From contig CM049315.1 in NCBI GenBank assembly GCA_026874595.1, forward strand, positions 77,412,401 through 77,476,400: a DNA stretch of 64,000 bases. The letters run 5' to 3'. A model generated the notes under the pieces. It did no database searches. It saw only the letters and a list, made by a program, of their open reading frames with translations, and was not told the DNA's origin. Below, piece after piece: positions 38,710-50,418 of this stretch. The stretch comes from Sipunculus nudus (Eukaryota; Annelida; Sipuncula; Golfingiida; Sipunculidae). The position numbers were made by a program, and so were the translations under genes. Position 1 is the stretch's first letter, and the number at the start of each line of letters is the position of its first letter.

Positions 38710-40185
38710 TTTACATAGCACTCTTTGCACTCAAATATTAATGTTTACAAATGCTTTACATTGAACCTTTTTTTATAAAACAATTATCATATCCATATAC
38801 AAGTGATTGCTAAAATACAAATTACACAGTGACTGAATCTTTTGCAGTATGAACTGATTAAACATTAAAAACACTAAGAGAAAAATGACTTTGGACAATA
38901 GACAAGAGAAATTAATAAAAGATAGAATTGAGTAGAATGAGATATAAGTAAAAAGTTGAAAAAAAGTTGTAATACATGTAAGGCCAAGACTTCACGTGAC
39001 CTGGCGGTTACGGATAACACAGTTTTATATATATGAAGAGAAAATACCTTCGATGCCAATCATTTTAGCTTGCTGTTTAACGTGAAACAGTGCGGTCCAG
39101 GTTTGAAACTATATGTTAGCCTCATCCAACTGAGATACTCTATATGAACTATACGTCTGTCCAGTAAGACATTGTCCGTGAGAGTTAACAAAACCGGATT
39201 TATTCGTTGATACTGTTCTGGTGAAATGTCTTTTGGGTTTTTGCCAGATGATATATTGTCGGTGGTGTGTGCTCAAGTGATATATTGTTCTTTTTGTCGG
39301 CATGTACCCCGAGAGTGTTGTCTTTTTGGCGATTCACTCTCCTCTGTCATTTTTTCTTTCTTTCATTTATGATTGTGAATATGTGTTCTTATCAAAATAT
39401 ACAGGAGAGCGTCGTTTATCCGAACACCGTTTATCCGAAAAATCCTTCATCCATAATTGAAAACTCACAACCGATATTTTTAACGTTTATCCTAAATAAA
39501 AAAAATGTAAGAAATACGAAAAGGCAACTCCTACGGGATAGAAGCTCAGATTTAAGTCAGATCTAATGATAGCGTTAAGAATATAGATTCAAATATGAAT
39601 TCAGAATACAGTCATATCTGTTCATCATTCGCAGGAATTATGGTAAGGTCCATCATGTAGTCGCGCTGTTAGAATAAGCACATGCATGACTTAATGAAAC
39701 AAGTAACATTAGCCTCGAAAGGAAAGATTAAAAAAATCAATTTAAGATTCCAATCTGGAAAGACAGGTCTTCGGTTTCTGCATATTATATTATCATCAAT
39801 ATGCATTGCGCTTGTGTTACAATTTAATTACTGGATTTGGGACCCAGATGTTGAATAAAAAACTACGCTTTCTATTTTATACCAAATACATTATAACATA
39901 ACAGTTACTGAGCCGTTCATGTAGTTATTGAGTTAAATATTTTAAAGCTGTCGTACATCTAGACAGAATCTTTTTTATGCATTAAGTAAGTTTATTTTTT
40001 AAAGTAGGATTTATTTAATTTCGACATTATCGACTCCTCCTTGTTTTATTGAAAGGAGTCATATAACGTGTGTTTTTGTTCTATTTTCATGTGTAGTATT
40101 TTGCCATAAATCACAAGATAAAATTAATAAAGAACAAGGCAGTTGTACAACTTCAGTATCCTAGTACAAACCCAATCCTGAGATT
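38710..40185. other. AT-rich non-coding stretch
   Basis: Near 39405-39440, CGTTTATCCGAACACCGTTT resembles the end of a pogo-like element, but no matching right end was found. Confidence 0.45.
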
Positions 40186-40189
40186 TACA

Positions 40190-40445
40190 TTTTGTTCGCG
40201 ATTATGTCAAATTCGCGATATTCGGGGAAGTCTAACTATCGCGAAAACAAAACCTCCGTGTATAATACCATTTGATTTATGTTGTATTGCCTCATTTACA
40301 TCTCTAGGACGTTACCCATGTCTGTAGCATCGAAGACAAAATAGCAGTGCTTAATTTACTGCTAGGGGAGACCATGAAAATGAAATCCTCGCGAAACACC
40401 GAAAGGTTGAATTGCAAAATTTTAAACTCGCGAATATGAATCCAA
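40190..40445. repeat. CGCGAA/TTCGCG-rich segment
   Basis: TTCGCGAT, ATTCGCGATATTCG, ATCGCGAAAAC, CTCGCGAAACACC and CTCGCGAATATGAA recur in both orientations. This suggests a decayed fold-back repeat. Confidence 0.4.
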
Positions 40446-40459
40446 CCAAAGCACACCAC

Positions 40460-40840
40460 AGGCTATGCCACTGACGGCTTCAGAAGCCCAGGAGATTTTA
40501 AGTAACTCCAGTCTGTGGTCAGTTCGTGTGCATAGTCCGAGTGACCAGCTGACGTGTCCGTCAGCCCTGTTGCCAAATTCCAGCTTGACCAGCCACAACA
40601 CCTGGTCCGCTGGTCAAGCAATTGTACACCAAAGGCGTACCCTACCCCATGGGGTGCAATGTTCAGGCGATCAGAAAACCTGGATCGCTTTACCAGGTCC
40701 AATCACAACTAATTTCATCAGCGTCCCCGCTCAAAGACTGTGCCTGCTGAACCCAGTGACGACTTTACTCGCCGGTGCTGAGAGCTCTAGCTATTTGATG
40801 CGCCTTCAACATGTACACGGGGTTATACCGGGGTGAACCT
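40460..40840. other. GC-richer island of unknown role
   Basis: Open on both strands (123 codons at 40465-40836 +; 79 codons at 40463-40702 -), with no recognisable protein signature in either. Located 2.3 kb upstream of the protocadherin start. Possibly regulatory. Confidence 0.3.
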
Positions 40841-40849
40841 TCAGTAAAC

Positions 40850-42095
40850 ATCAGCGCTCGAAACAAAAGACGTTTTCATATATCTTCATCAGCTTGTATG
40901 TACGGCATCCAACGCCAAGTGCTGTGGTCGCCTGGTGGGTTACAGGGTTAAACGTTTAATTATGACGAGGTTTCGTGTTTCGGTTTTCAGCTAGAATAGG
41001 TATAACATTACAGCAAGAGCCAAATTAGTGATAATTTTATCATGTACACGTGTGTGAGTTCCTTCAATTTTCGTTAACAAAATCCAATTTTTGGAAAACT
41101 TTAACTAACGTTAGAATATATTTTTTATTATACTAACAAAATTGTAATGTCCAAATCACTTATAATGTGTTAAAAGATGTAATCAGTTTGCAAGAAAATT
41201 TTTAGATAACCATAAACTTCAATTAATTTGCGTACGGCATCCGTGTACATTGTCAATTGCTTTGAATGGGTTTGAAAATACCCAAGCTTTATGTAGCTTT
41301 AGGTATATCAAGAGGCCATATATTAGTCTACAAATCATAAACAAGTAAAAAAGGGGAAAATGTATATGTTTGTAATTTATATGTTACCAGGGTATATTAT
41401 ATAAATTCTGAATGGTTGACAGTTTTGTTGACTATGACTATAGTGTGGTAAGAAGGTTTATTGGTAAATTATTCGACAACAGTGAAAACTGTACGCATGT
41501 TTATCAAAGGACATTCTCTGAACGTCTTAACTCTTAAATGTCTGCGCAAAATATAGGATTTAGTTTTGTAGATGAGAAAAGCACTAGTGGCCTTTGGAAC
41601 CCTTTATTTCTATAGTGCTTTTAGTCAGGATTCTGTTAAGTCAAATATAAAACCTGTGTGATCTCACCGAACCCTAATTAAATATACGAACTACATGTGT
41701 TGATTGTTAAGTATAAAACAATAGCTGAAGCGGGAACAGTAGGGTCACAGTGTTTTTAGAACAAATAATTATTGGTGTATCAGACCGATTCGTGCCATAT
41801 GTTTCCGCGGTATTAAGTATCAATTGCAGATGTGAAACAAGATCTAACGGCGGGAACAAGCCGTGACAATTTATTATACATGCAGTATTGATAAATCAAT
41901 AAATGTTAAAGACACATGTTGTTTTCGGCGCACGTTTAATGAGACGTGTTTAGTTGTTATAGCTAGAGTCGGTTAAGGTGTCGGGTATTTGGGTAGACAT
42001 GTCCGTTTTCCCATGTTTGCATTCCTCTGCGTCTGGACATCATTTAGCTTGCCAACGTTTCATGATAAATTACCAGAGGTGGCAGCGAGAGAAAG
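40850..42095. other. AT-rich non-coding stretch upstream of the protocadherin
   Basis: No repeats or genes recognised. Confidence 0.5.
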
Positions 42096-42099
42096 ATTT

Positions 42100-43131
42100 C
42101 TAATCACGGCAAGCTGTCAACATCGTTCACGCACGCGACGTCAATCAAACCTGTCCCAGAGCCTATCAGATTGCGGTGGGCGGGGCTTTAATTATGCGCT
42201 TCGGCAAGTTATACGCTTTCTCGCGATAACGGCCTGGTCTTAACTGATTCATTAGATATGCAACTCTAGCAGCAAGGAGCATCGGAACTAATGGCTTGTT
42301 TTACCATGTTTTGACGCGATAACTCAAGTGGGTCAAACATAAACCAGTGGTGAACGGATATGGAGTTAACAGAAGAACAGTGTAAACGTACAAATTCATC
42401 GGAAACGCTTGGATGATTATAGCAACTGTCCTTCCAAGCAATAGAGGTAAATTATTTTCTCAGGGTGAGTGAGTATTTGCTCTTGTGAGTATTGGCATGT
42501 TCATGTAGCTTGGGAACTCATCAAGAAGCCCGGGTCCCTGAGAAATATTCAGTATGATTGCAGTGTACGCCTCGGTATGATTATCTCTCTCCGGACGTTT
42601 GTACTCGCTGTGTATTATTTAGTGTCATTACTGTTCATAGCGGGCACAGCGCCTTGAGATGTTGTCTCTCTGGCCACTACTTATTATCTGCCCTAATTAC
42701 CCTACCAGTAACCATGCCTTTCATCTGTTACAGGTGCGTCCCCAGAATGATTAGCTAACAACCACCCAACGGTCGTGTTTGCATGCACAGCGGACCTGCA
42801 CACATATAGGGCGGTGTTTTCATAGAGATCCACACAATAGGAGATACCCGCAGTAACAGTAGGCCACCATTGACCCGTGAACTGACAAGAGCCGCCGGTG
42901 GATGTACCTTTTTCCGGAGCTCCGCGTCTCTGCACTTCCAGTGCCTGGTTTTATTTCAAGTTCGATTTCTATTGGAAAACATCTCTGGAACAAAAAAAAG
43001 AGTATAAAAATTATCTTTGTAAAACTTGAAAAAAACTGGATACGGTAGACTGGACATGCTGGTTTTCTAGTTAACCACGTACTTGAGGATTCTGCGCCAG
43101 CTAAACGGGCCATTAACAAGCTACAGGTGAA
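42100..43131 (+). promoter_or_regulatory. Upstream region and 5' UTR of the protocadherin, with candidate proximal promoter
   Basis: The kilobase before the start codon contains a GC-box-like GGTGGGCGGGGC (42175-42186), a nearby GACGTCAATCA (about 42137-42147), and no convincing TATA box. A possible 5' UTR splice pair is ATAGAG|GTAAAT (donor at 42447) with CTACAG (43121-43126) immediately before the start codon. The pyrimidine tract of that acceptor is weak, so the leader may equally be unspliced. The region lacks protein-like reading frames. Confidence 0.35.
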
Positions 43132-45855
43132 ATGGCAGCTATGTGGAGCCCAGGCTGGTTGAGTGCTGTGATACCGCTACTGTCAGCCTTGGTAGTTGTG
43201 AATGGATCGCCGCCTGTATTCAATGTTTCTTTTACTATCATGGACGACTCTCCGGGCCAGTATTACATTGGAAATATCTTAGTAGCAGCCGGACTCAATA
43301 ATCGTTACAGCTCTGAAGAAAAACGAAAGATCAATTTACGTATTTTAGAACAGCCTGCGGGTCATGCGTTGTTATTTGCGCTTGACTCCCGTAATGGGGC
43401 TCTTCGCACTAACCGTACCTTGGACCGGGATAGTATATGTCCAGCTCAGAAGCGCTGTGAATTGTCACTAGATATTATAGTTACACCACCGCAGTACGTA
43501 GCAGTGGTCAAAGTGAAAGCAGTTGTGGAGGATCGAAATGACAACTGGCCTAAATTTCCATCTCCCGTGTATAAAATTGATATATCGGAAACGGCCGGGC
43601 CTGGTGAAACTTATATCCTTCCATCTGCCGAGGACCCTGATTCGCCGCGTTATGGCGTACAGAATTATAAACTCCAAACTCCAAATGACGTATTTCGTTT
43701 GGTGTCCTCTGATTCAGACATTAACGGTTTACAACTGGAACTACTGAAGCCCCTGGACCGTGAGACCAAAGCATCTTATGAACTGGTTTTGATCGCCGAA
43801 GATGGGGGAACTCCACGACGCTCCGGGACTGTTAACATCGAAATCGCTGTGGCTGACTCTAACGACAACCGTCCACAGTTTGTACAATCTATATATAACG
43901 TCACGGTATCGGAAACCATGGAAGTTGGCTCTACCATCACAACTGTTAAGGCTAGTGATAAAGATGAAGGACTGAACGGAAAAGTCCAGTACTTTCTCCG
44001 GACAAAAACATTGGAACAGTTCGGTGATAAATTCGCCATGGAACCAAACACAGGAGAGCTCATTTTAAAAAGAGATCTGGATTTTAGTGAAGCCCCCATA
44101 TATGAACTTTCCATCATGGCGAAAGATCGGGGTGCGAACCCGATACCAGTTTACGCTAAAGTGAGAGTTACCGTACTAGATGTGAATAATAATGCACCAG
44201 AAATAATCGTCAACCACGGAAAAGATGTCAGAAACGTGAGCATCACGGAGGGAAACCGACCCGAGAGATTTGTCACGTATTTGTCAATACGTGATGCTGA
44301 CACCGGTATCGGTGGGACGTTCACGTGTAGACTTAATAACTCTGCGTTTAACGTGCAGCATATATTTGGCCCGGAGTACCAGGTAGTAACCGCAGGTGCT
44401 CTCGATCGTGAATTTCATAATTATCTTACCGTCAGAGTTACCTGCACAGATAAGGGGAATCCCCCGTTATCTTCACATGCCAACGTTCTTATCAAACTCC
44501 TTGACATCAACGACAACACACCTAGATTTATGAAAACCACACTGGCCGCCTTTGTGAATGAAAACGCTATCCCTAATAAATATTTAACAAAAGTTCTTGC
44601 AACTGATGAAGATATTGACGGGAACGGGCAGGTGAGATACAGAGCCGCATCAGTTAGCCAGGCATACATAACTGTCAATCCAATTGATGGAACAGTACGC
44701 ACGAGAGCTATATTTGACTATGAAAAAATGAGACACATTAAAGTTTACGTGGTTGCGTACGATCTCGGCACACCTACTCTGTCCACAACTGCTACAATCG
44801 CGGTGACTGTTCTGGATACAAATGATGAAAAACCAGTGTTCCTTGAACCCCATTATTCATTTGATTTGCCAGAGAATGGACCCAACGGGACTATGGTAGG
44901 ATCTGTATATGCCAGAGACAATGACTCGTCTCCCTACAACAAGTTCACTTTCTCTATAGACCTGCGGTCATCGGACCGTGGTGTAGGTGGTATATTTTCT
45001 ATCGATGCTAAGCGGGGGACCATCTCCAGTCACCATGCGCTGGACCATGAAATCAAAGCACTCTACTCCTTTACTGTAGTGGTGCGAGATGTTGAAGCCC
45101 CTCGTTTATACTCCTCCGTCAAAGTGACCGTTTATGTCTCTGACGAAAATGACAACAGCCCGGACTTTGTGTTTCCAAACTCCTACAACAACACCATTAA
45201 CATCAGAGGCAGCATCAAAGTGGGACAGGCTATATGTACACTAAAGGCAACTGACGCTGATGGCACCGATAATGGCAGGGTGTCGTACTACATTGTTCAG
45301 GGCAACACCCGCGGCTTGTTCTACCTGAACAGCGACTCCGGCAGTTTAACACTAGCCCGTGACGTCACAGGAGTAACAGCTAAAAATTTCACCCTAGCGG
45401 TGGTAGCTAAAGATCATGGCCATCCCCAAAAAACAAACTTGACTTATTTACACATAATAATAGATCCAAATTTGGTCGTGGCTCGCAGAAACGCAGGGAG
45501 AGTGCAGGATCGGGATAGCCCTCTTATAGTGATAATAGTAGGATGTGTCGCTGGTATAATTATTGTGGTCCTGACTCTGGTGTTAGTAGTAGTTAAATAT
45601 CATCTCAGAAGTAAACCACCTTCACCAACTATTCACTTCCGTGTGACGTCAGACCTTGAGATCGCAGGACCAGGGGGTAAAGGGATACAGCCCACGGACT
45701 TGGAGAACTCTTACGATAGGTGCTCGTCAGGCTTTCTCAGTGCTGATATTGAAAGACACGTGATGGGGGTTGACATCATCAAAGACCCAAGACGAAGCAG
45801 TGTGACGTCAAACGGTGGACTGGTCCCCTCTCCCAGAAACAGCTTCTCTAAAGAG
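43132..45855 (+). CDS. Protocadherin, exon 1: signal peptide, seven cadherin repeats, transmembrane helix, proximal tail
   Basis: Single-pass adhesion receptor of the protocadherin family, expected to mediate calcium-dependent cell-cell recognition at the plasma membrane. The ATG at 43132 has G at -3 and G at +4, and an in-frame TAA lies 18 bases upstream (43114). Residues 1-25 form a signal peptide. Seven cadherin repeats follow: EC1 about 27-142, EC2 143-250, EC3 251-358, EC4 359-466, EC5 467-570, EC6 571-679, EC7 680-780. Linkers read DRNDN (134), DSNDN (242), DVNNN (350), DINDN (458), DTNDE (562) and DENDN (671). EC1 carries LDRDSIC with the Cys-x5-Cys pair C103/C109, a protocadherin hallmark. 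The membrane helix is about 798-821. RRSS (887-890) is a PKA-type site. Seven repeats suggest a delta-1-like form. The exon ends after codon 908 at AAAGAG|GTATGT, a good phase-0 donor. An ectodomain in one exon is typical of protocadherins. Family call is very secure; orthology within the family is not. Confidence 0.97.
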
Positions 45856-45876
45856 GTATGTCTTCACCAAACTATA

Positions 45877-45912
<36 letters not shown>

Positions 45913-46029
45913 GGGGGGGGCAGAGAAAGCTCGTGCGCTGCACAACCTGGGGACGGGCGAGGGGCTCTTTTGAGCTCAGAGAGAGTGGGGGGGGGGGGGG
46001 GGGGCGGTATTTACCTTTATTTTATGTAG
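45856..46029 (+). other. In-frame read-through tail past exon 1 (possible short isoform)
   Basis: If the first donor is not used, the frame stays open for 57 more codons to a TAG at 46027. The tail is Arg/Glu repeats encoded by the GA microsatellite (45880-45909), then Gly-rich residues encoded by G runs (45911-45920 and 45987-46004). An AATAAA at 46200-46205 could end such a transcript. The composition is that of repeat DNA, so this is most likely intronic. Short isoforms by intron retention are nevertheless known in the protocadherin family. Confidence 0.3.
45880..46004. repeat. GA microsatellite and G runs at the start of intron 1
   Basis: About 15 GA units (45880-45909), a 10-base G run (45911-45920) and an 18-base G run (45987-46004). 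G runs this long may form quadruplexes. Confidence 0.95.
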
Positions 46030-46636
46030 ACCATGTCTTAACTATTGATTTAGAAATCTTACGCGACTGTATTTTCTGTTAAGTCCACAATGAATATTAA
46101 GTACAGAAATGTCAGCAAGAGAACTGCTCATATCTTATTTTCTGGTTTAGCCACGTTCCAGTCTTGTAGCATTTTTTGTGGTTTACAAGTTTAAATGACA
46201 ATAAACATCTTCAATTTGATATAGAGGCGCACGCTGTGTAACTTGATTCGCTGTCACGGCTATAAAAAAGAGTGAGAGTGATTACTGGGCATTAAACAGT
46301 AGTGATATACATTCAAGTATATAAACACAGTTTGGGTGTTTAGTCAATAATTGGCAACACGCGACTCCTGTGTCTTTTATACTATATAATGCTTAAACAA
46401 CCAGGGGACACTGCGAGCTAAGTGGTTACACAAGATCGCTGAGTTTATTTTAAAATATCGGTTTACACGACTCGTATTGTCAAAACCAAAGGAATGCGGT
46501 AAAACATGTCAATTACACGACAACTACTGATGTTTTACGTGTCGTTACGTACTACCAGACTTGACCCAAGTTACATAATAGTTAATGACATAGACAAATG
46601 TATCTTTGCCTTTATGCAAAGGTTTATATACTTGTG

Positions 46637-46684
<48 letters not shown>
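46637..46684. repeat. AT/GT compound microsatellite
   Basis: About 11 TA units followed by about 12 GT units. Confidence 0.95.
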
Positions 46685-46685
<1 letters not shown>

Positions 46686-47126
46686 AAACAGTTATGCGCA
46701 GAAACGGACTTGGGCAAGATATTCTGCATTAGATGAATGTCAATTGACAACACTGCCTGGTGTACTTGTATCAAGATATTCATTTTGCAAACCCATATGA
46801 ATAATTAATTACGATTAATTATGATTAAACATTCAGACCCACCCATCTAAATATAATGCCCACGAATTATTGGAGCGTTAGTCAAATTAAACGACTGTAC
46901 TCGTTATATGCACGTCAATATGAGAAATTATGATACGTGATATATACATAAATTTACTCAAATACAGAATTTCTGATTTTACAAAATCTGAATTGGAGAA
47001 AAACTCTGTATAAATGTAGTGTTTTGATTGTTAATCATATGATAAAATTTAGACAACGAAAAAAAATTTTATTTTGAAACAAAACTTTTATGTCTTTTAC
47101 TTTTTTTACTGAATGAACACACACTG

Positions 47127-47129
<3 letters not shown>

Positions 47130-47182
<53 letters not shown>
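47130..47182. repeat. AT microsatellite
   Basis: About 25 TA units. Confidence 0.95.
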
Positions 47183-47185
<3 letters not shown>

Positions 47186-48339
47186 GTCAATACACACATA
47201 TATTACTTAAAATTATTGATTCTTAGTACTTAAATTATCTTATACATAATTATTTTATTAATACTACATAAAAACAAGTTTTACTTTTAAAAAAAACTTA
47301 TATTCATACAGTTATTGATAGCCAGTGTATGGACACTTCCTTTGAACTATTCTGGGAGTGGCCATGGACACGCACGTGCTGCATATGGGTACCGGTGCGC
47401 TGATGTAAATGGGCGTGGGCGAGCCATTAGTGGATTTTGTGTCTGTGATGTACAAGCGACGTACATTCCCAAACCAAATATGGCATATGAGTTTTACCAG
47501 AACCATCATTAGAGGACGAGCCAATAAAACTTTGAATAGAAGTATTTTAAGTGCAAAGTTCTTTAGAGGCGGCCATTTTGTATCAGTCTTTAATGAAATA
47601 TTAACATGGCAGATACTTCAAGACTGTTCTATGGACAAATACTTTATTAGGGTTATAAAAGCTGAATCACCCAGTGCCTGGCCTATAGGGCATCCTTGCG
47701 TGAAGATTTATAAGTTTTACATCAAATATTTAACGGTGATGTCATAAGAGGTACAAAGTAGGTTGGCTATGTGACTGATTTACGACCCCTTACCACTAGA
47801 CCATGCACTAGACACATCTTTTATGTGTATTACTTATATAGTTATATATCCCTGTGTTTATCTGGTACATAAAAAGTACACTGTAACACAGTAATTTCAC
47901 TGCCTGACAGAATGTCCCAGCGCGCTCCTGTATTGTACCCTAAGTCGTATTTTAATTAAATAAATACCGCCTTGTGATTGGTTTATGGCCATAAGAAATT
48001 CGTTTTTGTTTTTGTCTTTTGGTGTTACTGTTTGAAGTTCTTTGTGCGAGGTACTGAATAAAGTTGCTTCGCGAGTGCAGGGAAATAAATAAACGAGTTT
48101 TGTTAGCTGTTATATCACATTCTCTGCTCCAGTAGTGCGTTATATAACGGAAGTGCAATATATCCAACGAGGTATATAATTAATGTCTAACGAGACCATG
48201 CATTTGAGTTCAATAGAATACCACAATTCATTACATGCAATGATGAACGTGTACACCTCAACAGTTTTGTATATTGTAACTGCTTCGTGTCAGTATTACA
48301 AGTTTATATTACCTAATAAGAAATAATTAATGCAAATAA

Positions 48340-48560
48340 AGTTGTAATAAAATACAATAGTGATATAATATAATATACTGCAATATTATGATATGGTATA
48401 ATACATGTGATATGCTATGATATAACATAGTAAAATTGAATATAGTATAATAAAGTATAGTATAAAGTATTTTGTTATATTATAATTTATAATTGTTTAT
48501 TACAGTTTATTATATTGTATTATATTATATTATTTTATATCATATTATATTATATAACAT
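48340..48560. repeat. AT-only low-complexity, self-complementary stretch
   Basis: Dense TATAATATAG/TTATATTA words in both orientations, nearly free of G and C. It could extrude hairpins. Confidence 0.75.
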
Positions 48561-50285
48561 AACAGTTATCTCTCTCATATATTTTCATATGTATGTGTGT
48601 TGGAAAGGTAGACGCTATAAAAATAAAAAGAGAGAGAGACAGACAGACAGACAGCCATGGTATACCTGTATACACTGGTTTCAATAGCCTGTGCATGGTA
48701 GATCTCTTATAAATTCTTCCATTATCTTCATTGTATTATGAGACTACAACCTCTAGAACTAGGGCTAGCTTAGTCTTTGTCAGGTTGTGACCGTAGTCTT
48801 GTTTGACCAAACTGCAGATAAACAGCCACTAGCATTAATCGAAAACGGAACCTCTGGTCCTGTTATGATGTGGGATGGTTGTTCGCCGACAGATGTATCA
48901 CCTTTTCATATCTGTAGATGTTGCAGGCTGACTCTGTATATCTATAGCCGATAGCAACTTAATTATATCAATGCGCGCTCCGCGAGCGACATCATGTATA
49001 AACACACCTGGTGGGCGTGATGCGGGCTTTGTGTCATTCACTTGGAGCTATTTTTCTTACTCTTCTCAATGCGCGCTTACACGAACCTTTTAATAATACT
49101 TCAAAGGGCATAGTTTATTAACCTGCCATGGCATTTGTTATCATTACAAGACCGATGAACTGGCATCGTTCTGCCAGCTTTCAGTGATAGCTGTAACCAT
49201 GGTGTCATGCTCATGTCACCATGTGGCAAAGCATTATGGGTTATTCATCACGCCATCCCAGCAGGCGTCTTTTCCCTCGCGCGGTAATTAAGATTACCAG
49301 TAAACGACTCTTTGATGTACTCCATGTAATTATACCAGCGGCTAATTAAGACCATGAATTCACACACCGGAACCCCCAGAAAGGTGGCGTGTACAATACG
49401 TCACCGCTGATACGAGAGGCGCGTTTGTCGCATCAGCAGACGACATGAAAAGCCCGCGCGCAGGTCGCTGACGTGCAAACAGGAAACTGAGGATTCGGGC
49501 CCTTTATTTTGTATAAGCCTTCTCGCGTACGCGTGCTGCGGCATTCCAACAACCAGATTACACCCTGGCACGCCCCTGTCATCAAACATTGAATTAATAC
49601 CCAACAACCGTTGCTGTTACGACACTAGTTGTAATTTTAAATAGGGAGAGGCTCCAACTTACGACATGTATATTTTGATGCGCTGATCTTTTGTGCTGAA
49701 GGCAGGATTTCCTGTTTAAATCCGCAGCAAAATACCCGTGTTATAAGGAAATCAGCGGTAATACCCAATCGATGCCAAAGGCGAAACATCATTGTAGTTT
49801 CTCATGCAATCCTACCTAACCGTTATAGCAATGGTAATGATACAATGTATTACACACGGGTGTGATTATATGGACTTGTATAACAGTTTTATAATGGAAA
49901 GCCCCTTCTTCCTGAAGTTCCATTTTAGAACCAATGTAGTAAATTGACATTTTAAAATAAGGACACTTTACCCTCACTCGAAAGCAGGGTTTTCTTTAAA
50001 AGACCAATACTGTTAACAATAATATGATACATAAAAAATAAATTCTAAAATACAAAGCGAACAGGTTTTACCACACGTATGCACGATTTGAACATATTGG
50101 TAAGCAATAATCTTCTGGTAATAATGCATATTTCATCATATGTTATCATTGCAGTGTCTAAGTAAATTTTATAATGCCTACAGTTGATGAAAATTTAGAT
50201 ATCCTTGTATATGTGCATTGTTTTAAATATTACGTGCAGAAAATCCAGAGACCTTTATATCTGTGCATTATTTTGAATATCGCAG

Positions 50286-50418
50286 CCGGCACCACCTTGG
50301 GGTTTGCCGCAAGAAGGCGACAACAACTCGTCGACAGAGGAGTCAGTGACCGACAGTGGGCGGGGGATCAGCGACGAGGGCTCCATCACGAACGGCATCG
50401 ACACCGACGGAATGACAG
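50286..50418 (+). CDS. Protocadherin, exon 2: acidic Ser/Thr-rich cytoplasmic segment
   Basis: Continues the cytoplasmic tail with 44 codons (residues 909-952) plus one base. The acceptor is ATATCGCAG just before 50286 and the donor is GACAG|GTAACA at 50419. Phase 0 entry matches exon 1, and phase 1 exit matches exon 3. The reading is open throughout: it starts PAPPWGLPQEGDNN, then has ESVTDSGRGISDEG (927-940) and ends NGIDTDGMT. It is rich in Ser, Thr, Asp, Glu and Gly and has no methionine near its start, so it would be missed by an ATG-based ORF search. The DSGRG core with flanking acidic residues looks like a conserved phospho-regulated tail motif. The overlapping ATG-started reading in another frame (50174-50422) is a shadow. 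Exon structure is inferred from splice sites and phase; no transcript was seen. Confidence 0.88.

Larger units (their letters stand above)
45856..50285 (+). other. Intron 1 of the protocadherin
   Basis: A 4.4 kb intron, phase 0, GT..AG. It begins with a GA microsatellite and two G runs, then an AATAAA at 46200. It also holds an AT/GT microsatellite (46637-46684), a long AT tract (about 47130-47182), a very AT-rich self-complementary stretch (48340-48560) and a GC-richer segment at 48960-49620. I found no further exon that fits the frame between exons 1 and 2, though a short cassette exon cannot be excluded by eye. Confidence 0.8.

Noticed and set aside
40465-40836. 123-codon reading frame as a gene
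   Set aside because: Open on the opposite strand too, which points to base composition; no family resemblance.
42447-43126. A firm 5' UTR intron
   Set aside because: The donor is acceptable but the acceptor lacks a pyrimidine tract; mentioned only as a possibility.
43468-44853. Reading frames on the minus strand and in other frames inside exon 1
   Set aside because: Shadows of the protocadherin frame.
45858-46082. Arg/Glu and Gly-rich frames over the GA and G tracts
   Set aside because: Microsatellite translation; only the in-frame read-through tail is kept, as a low-confidence isoform.
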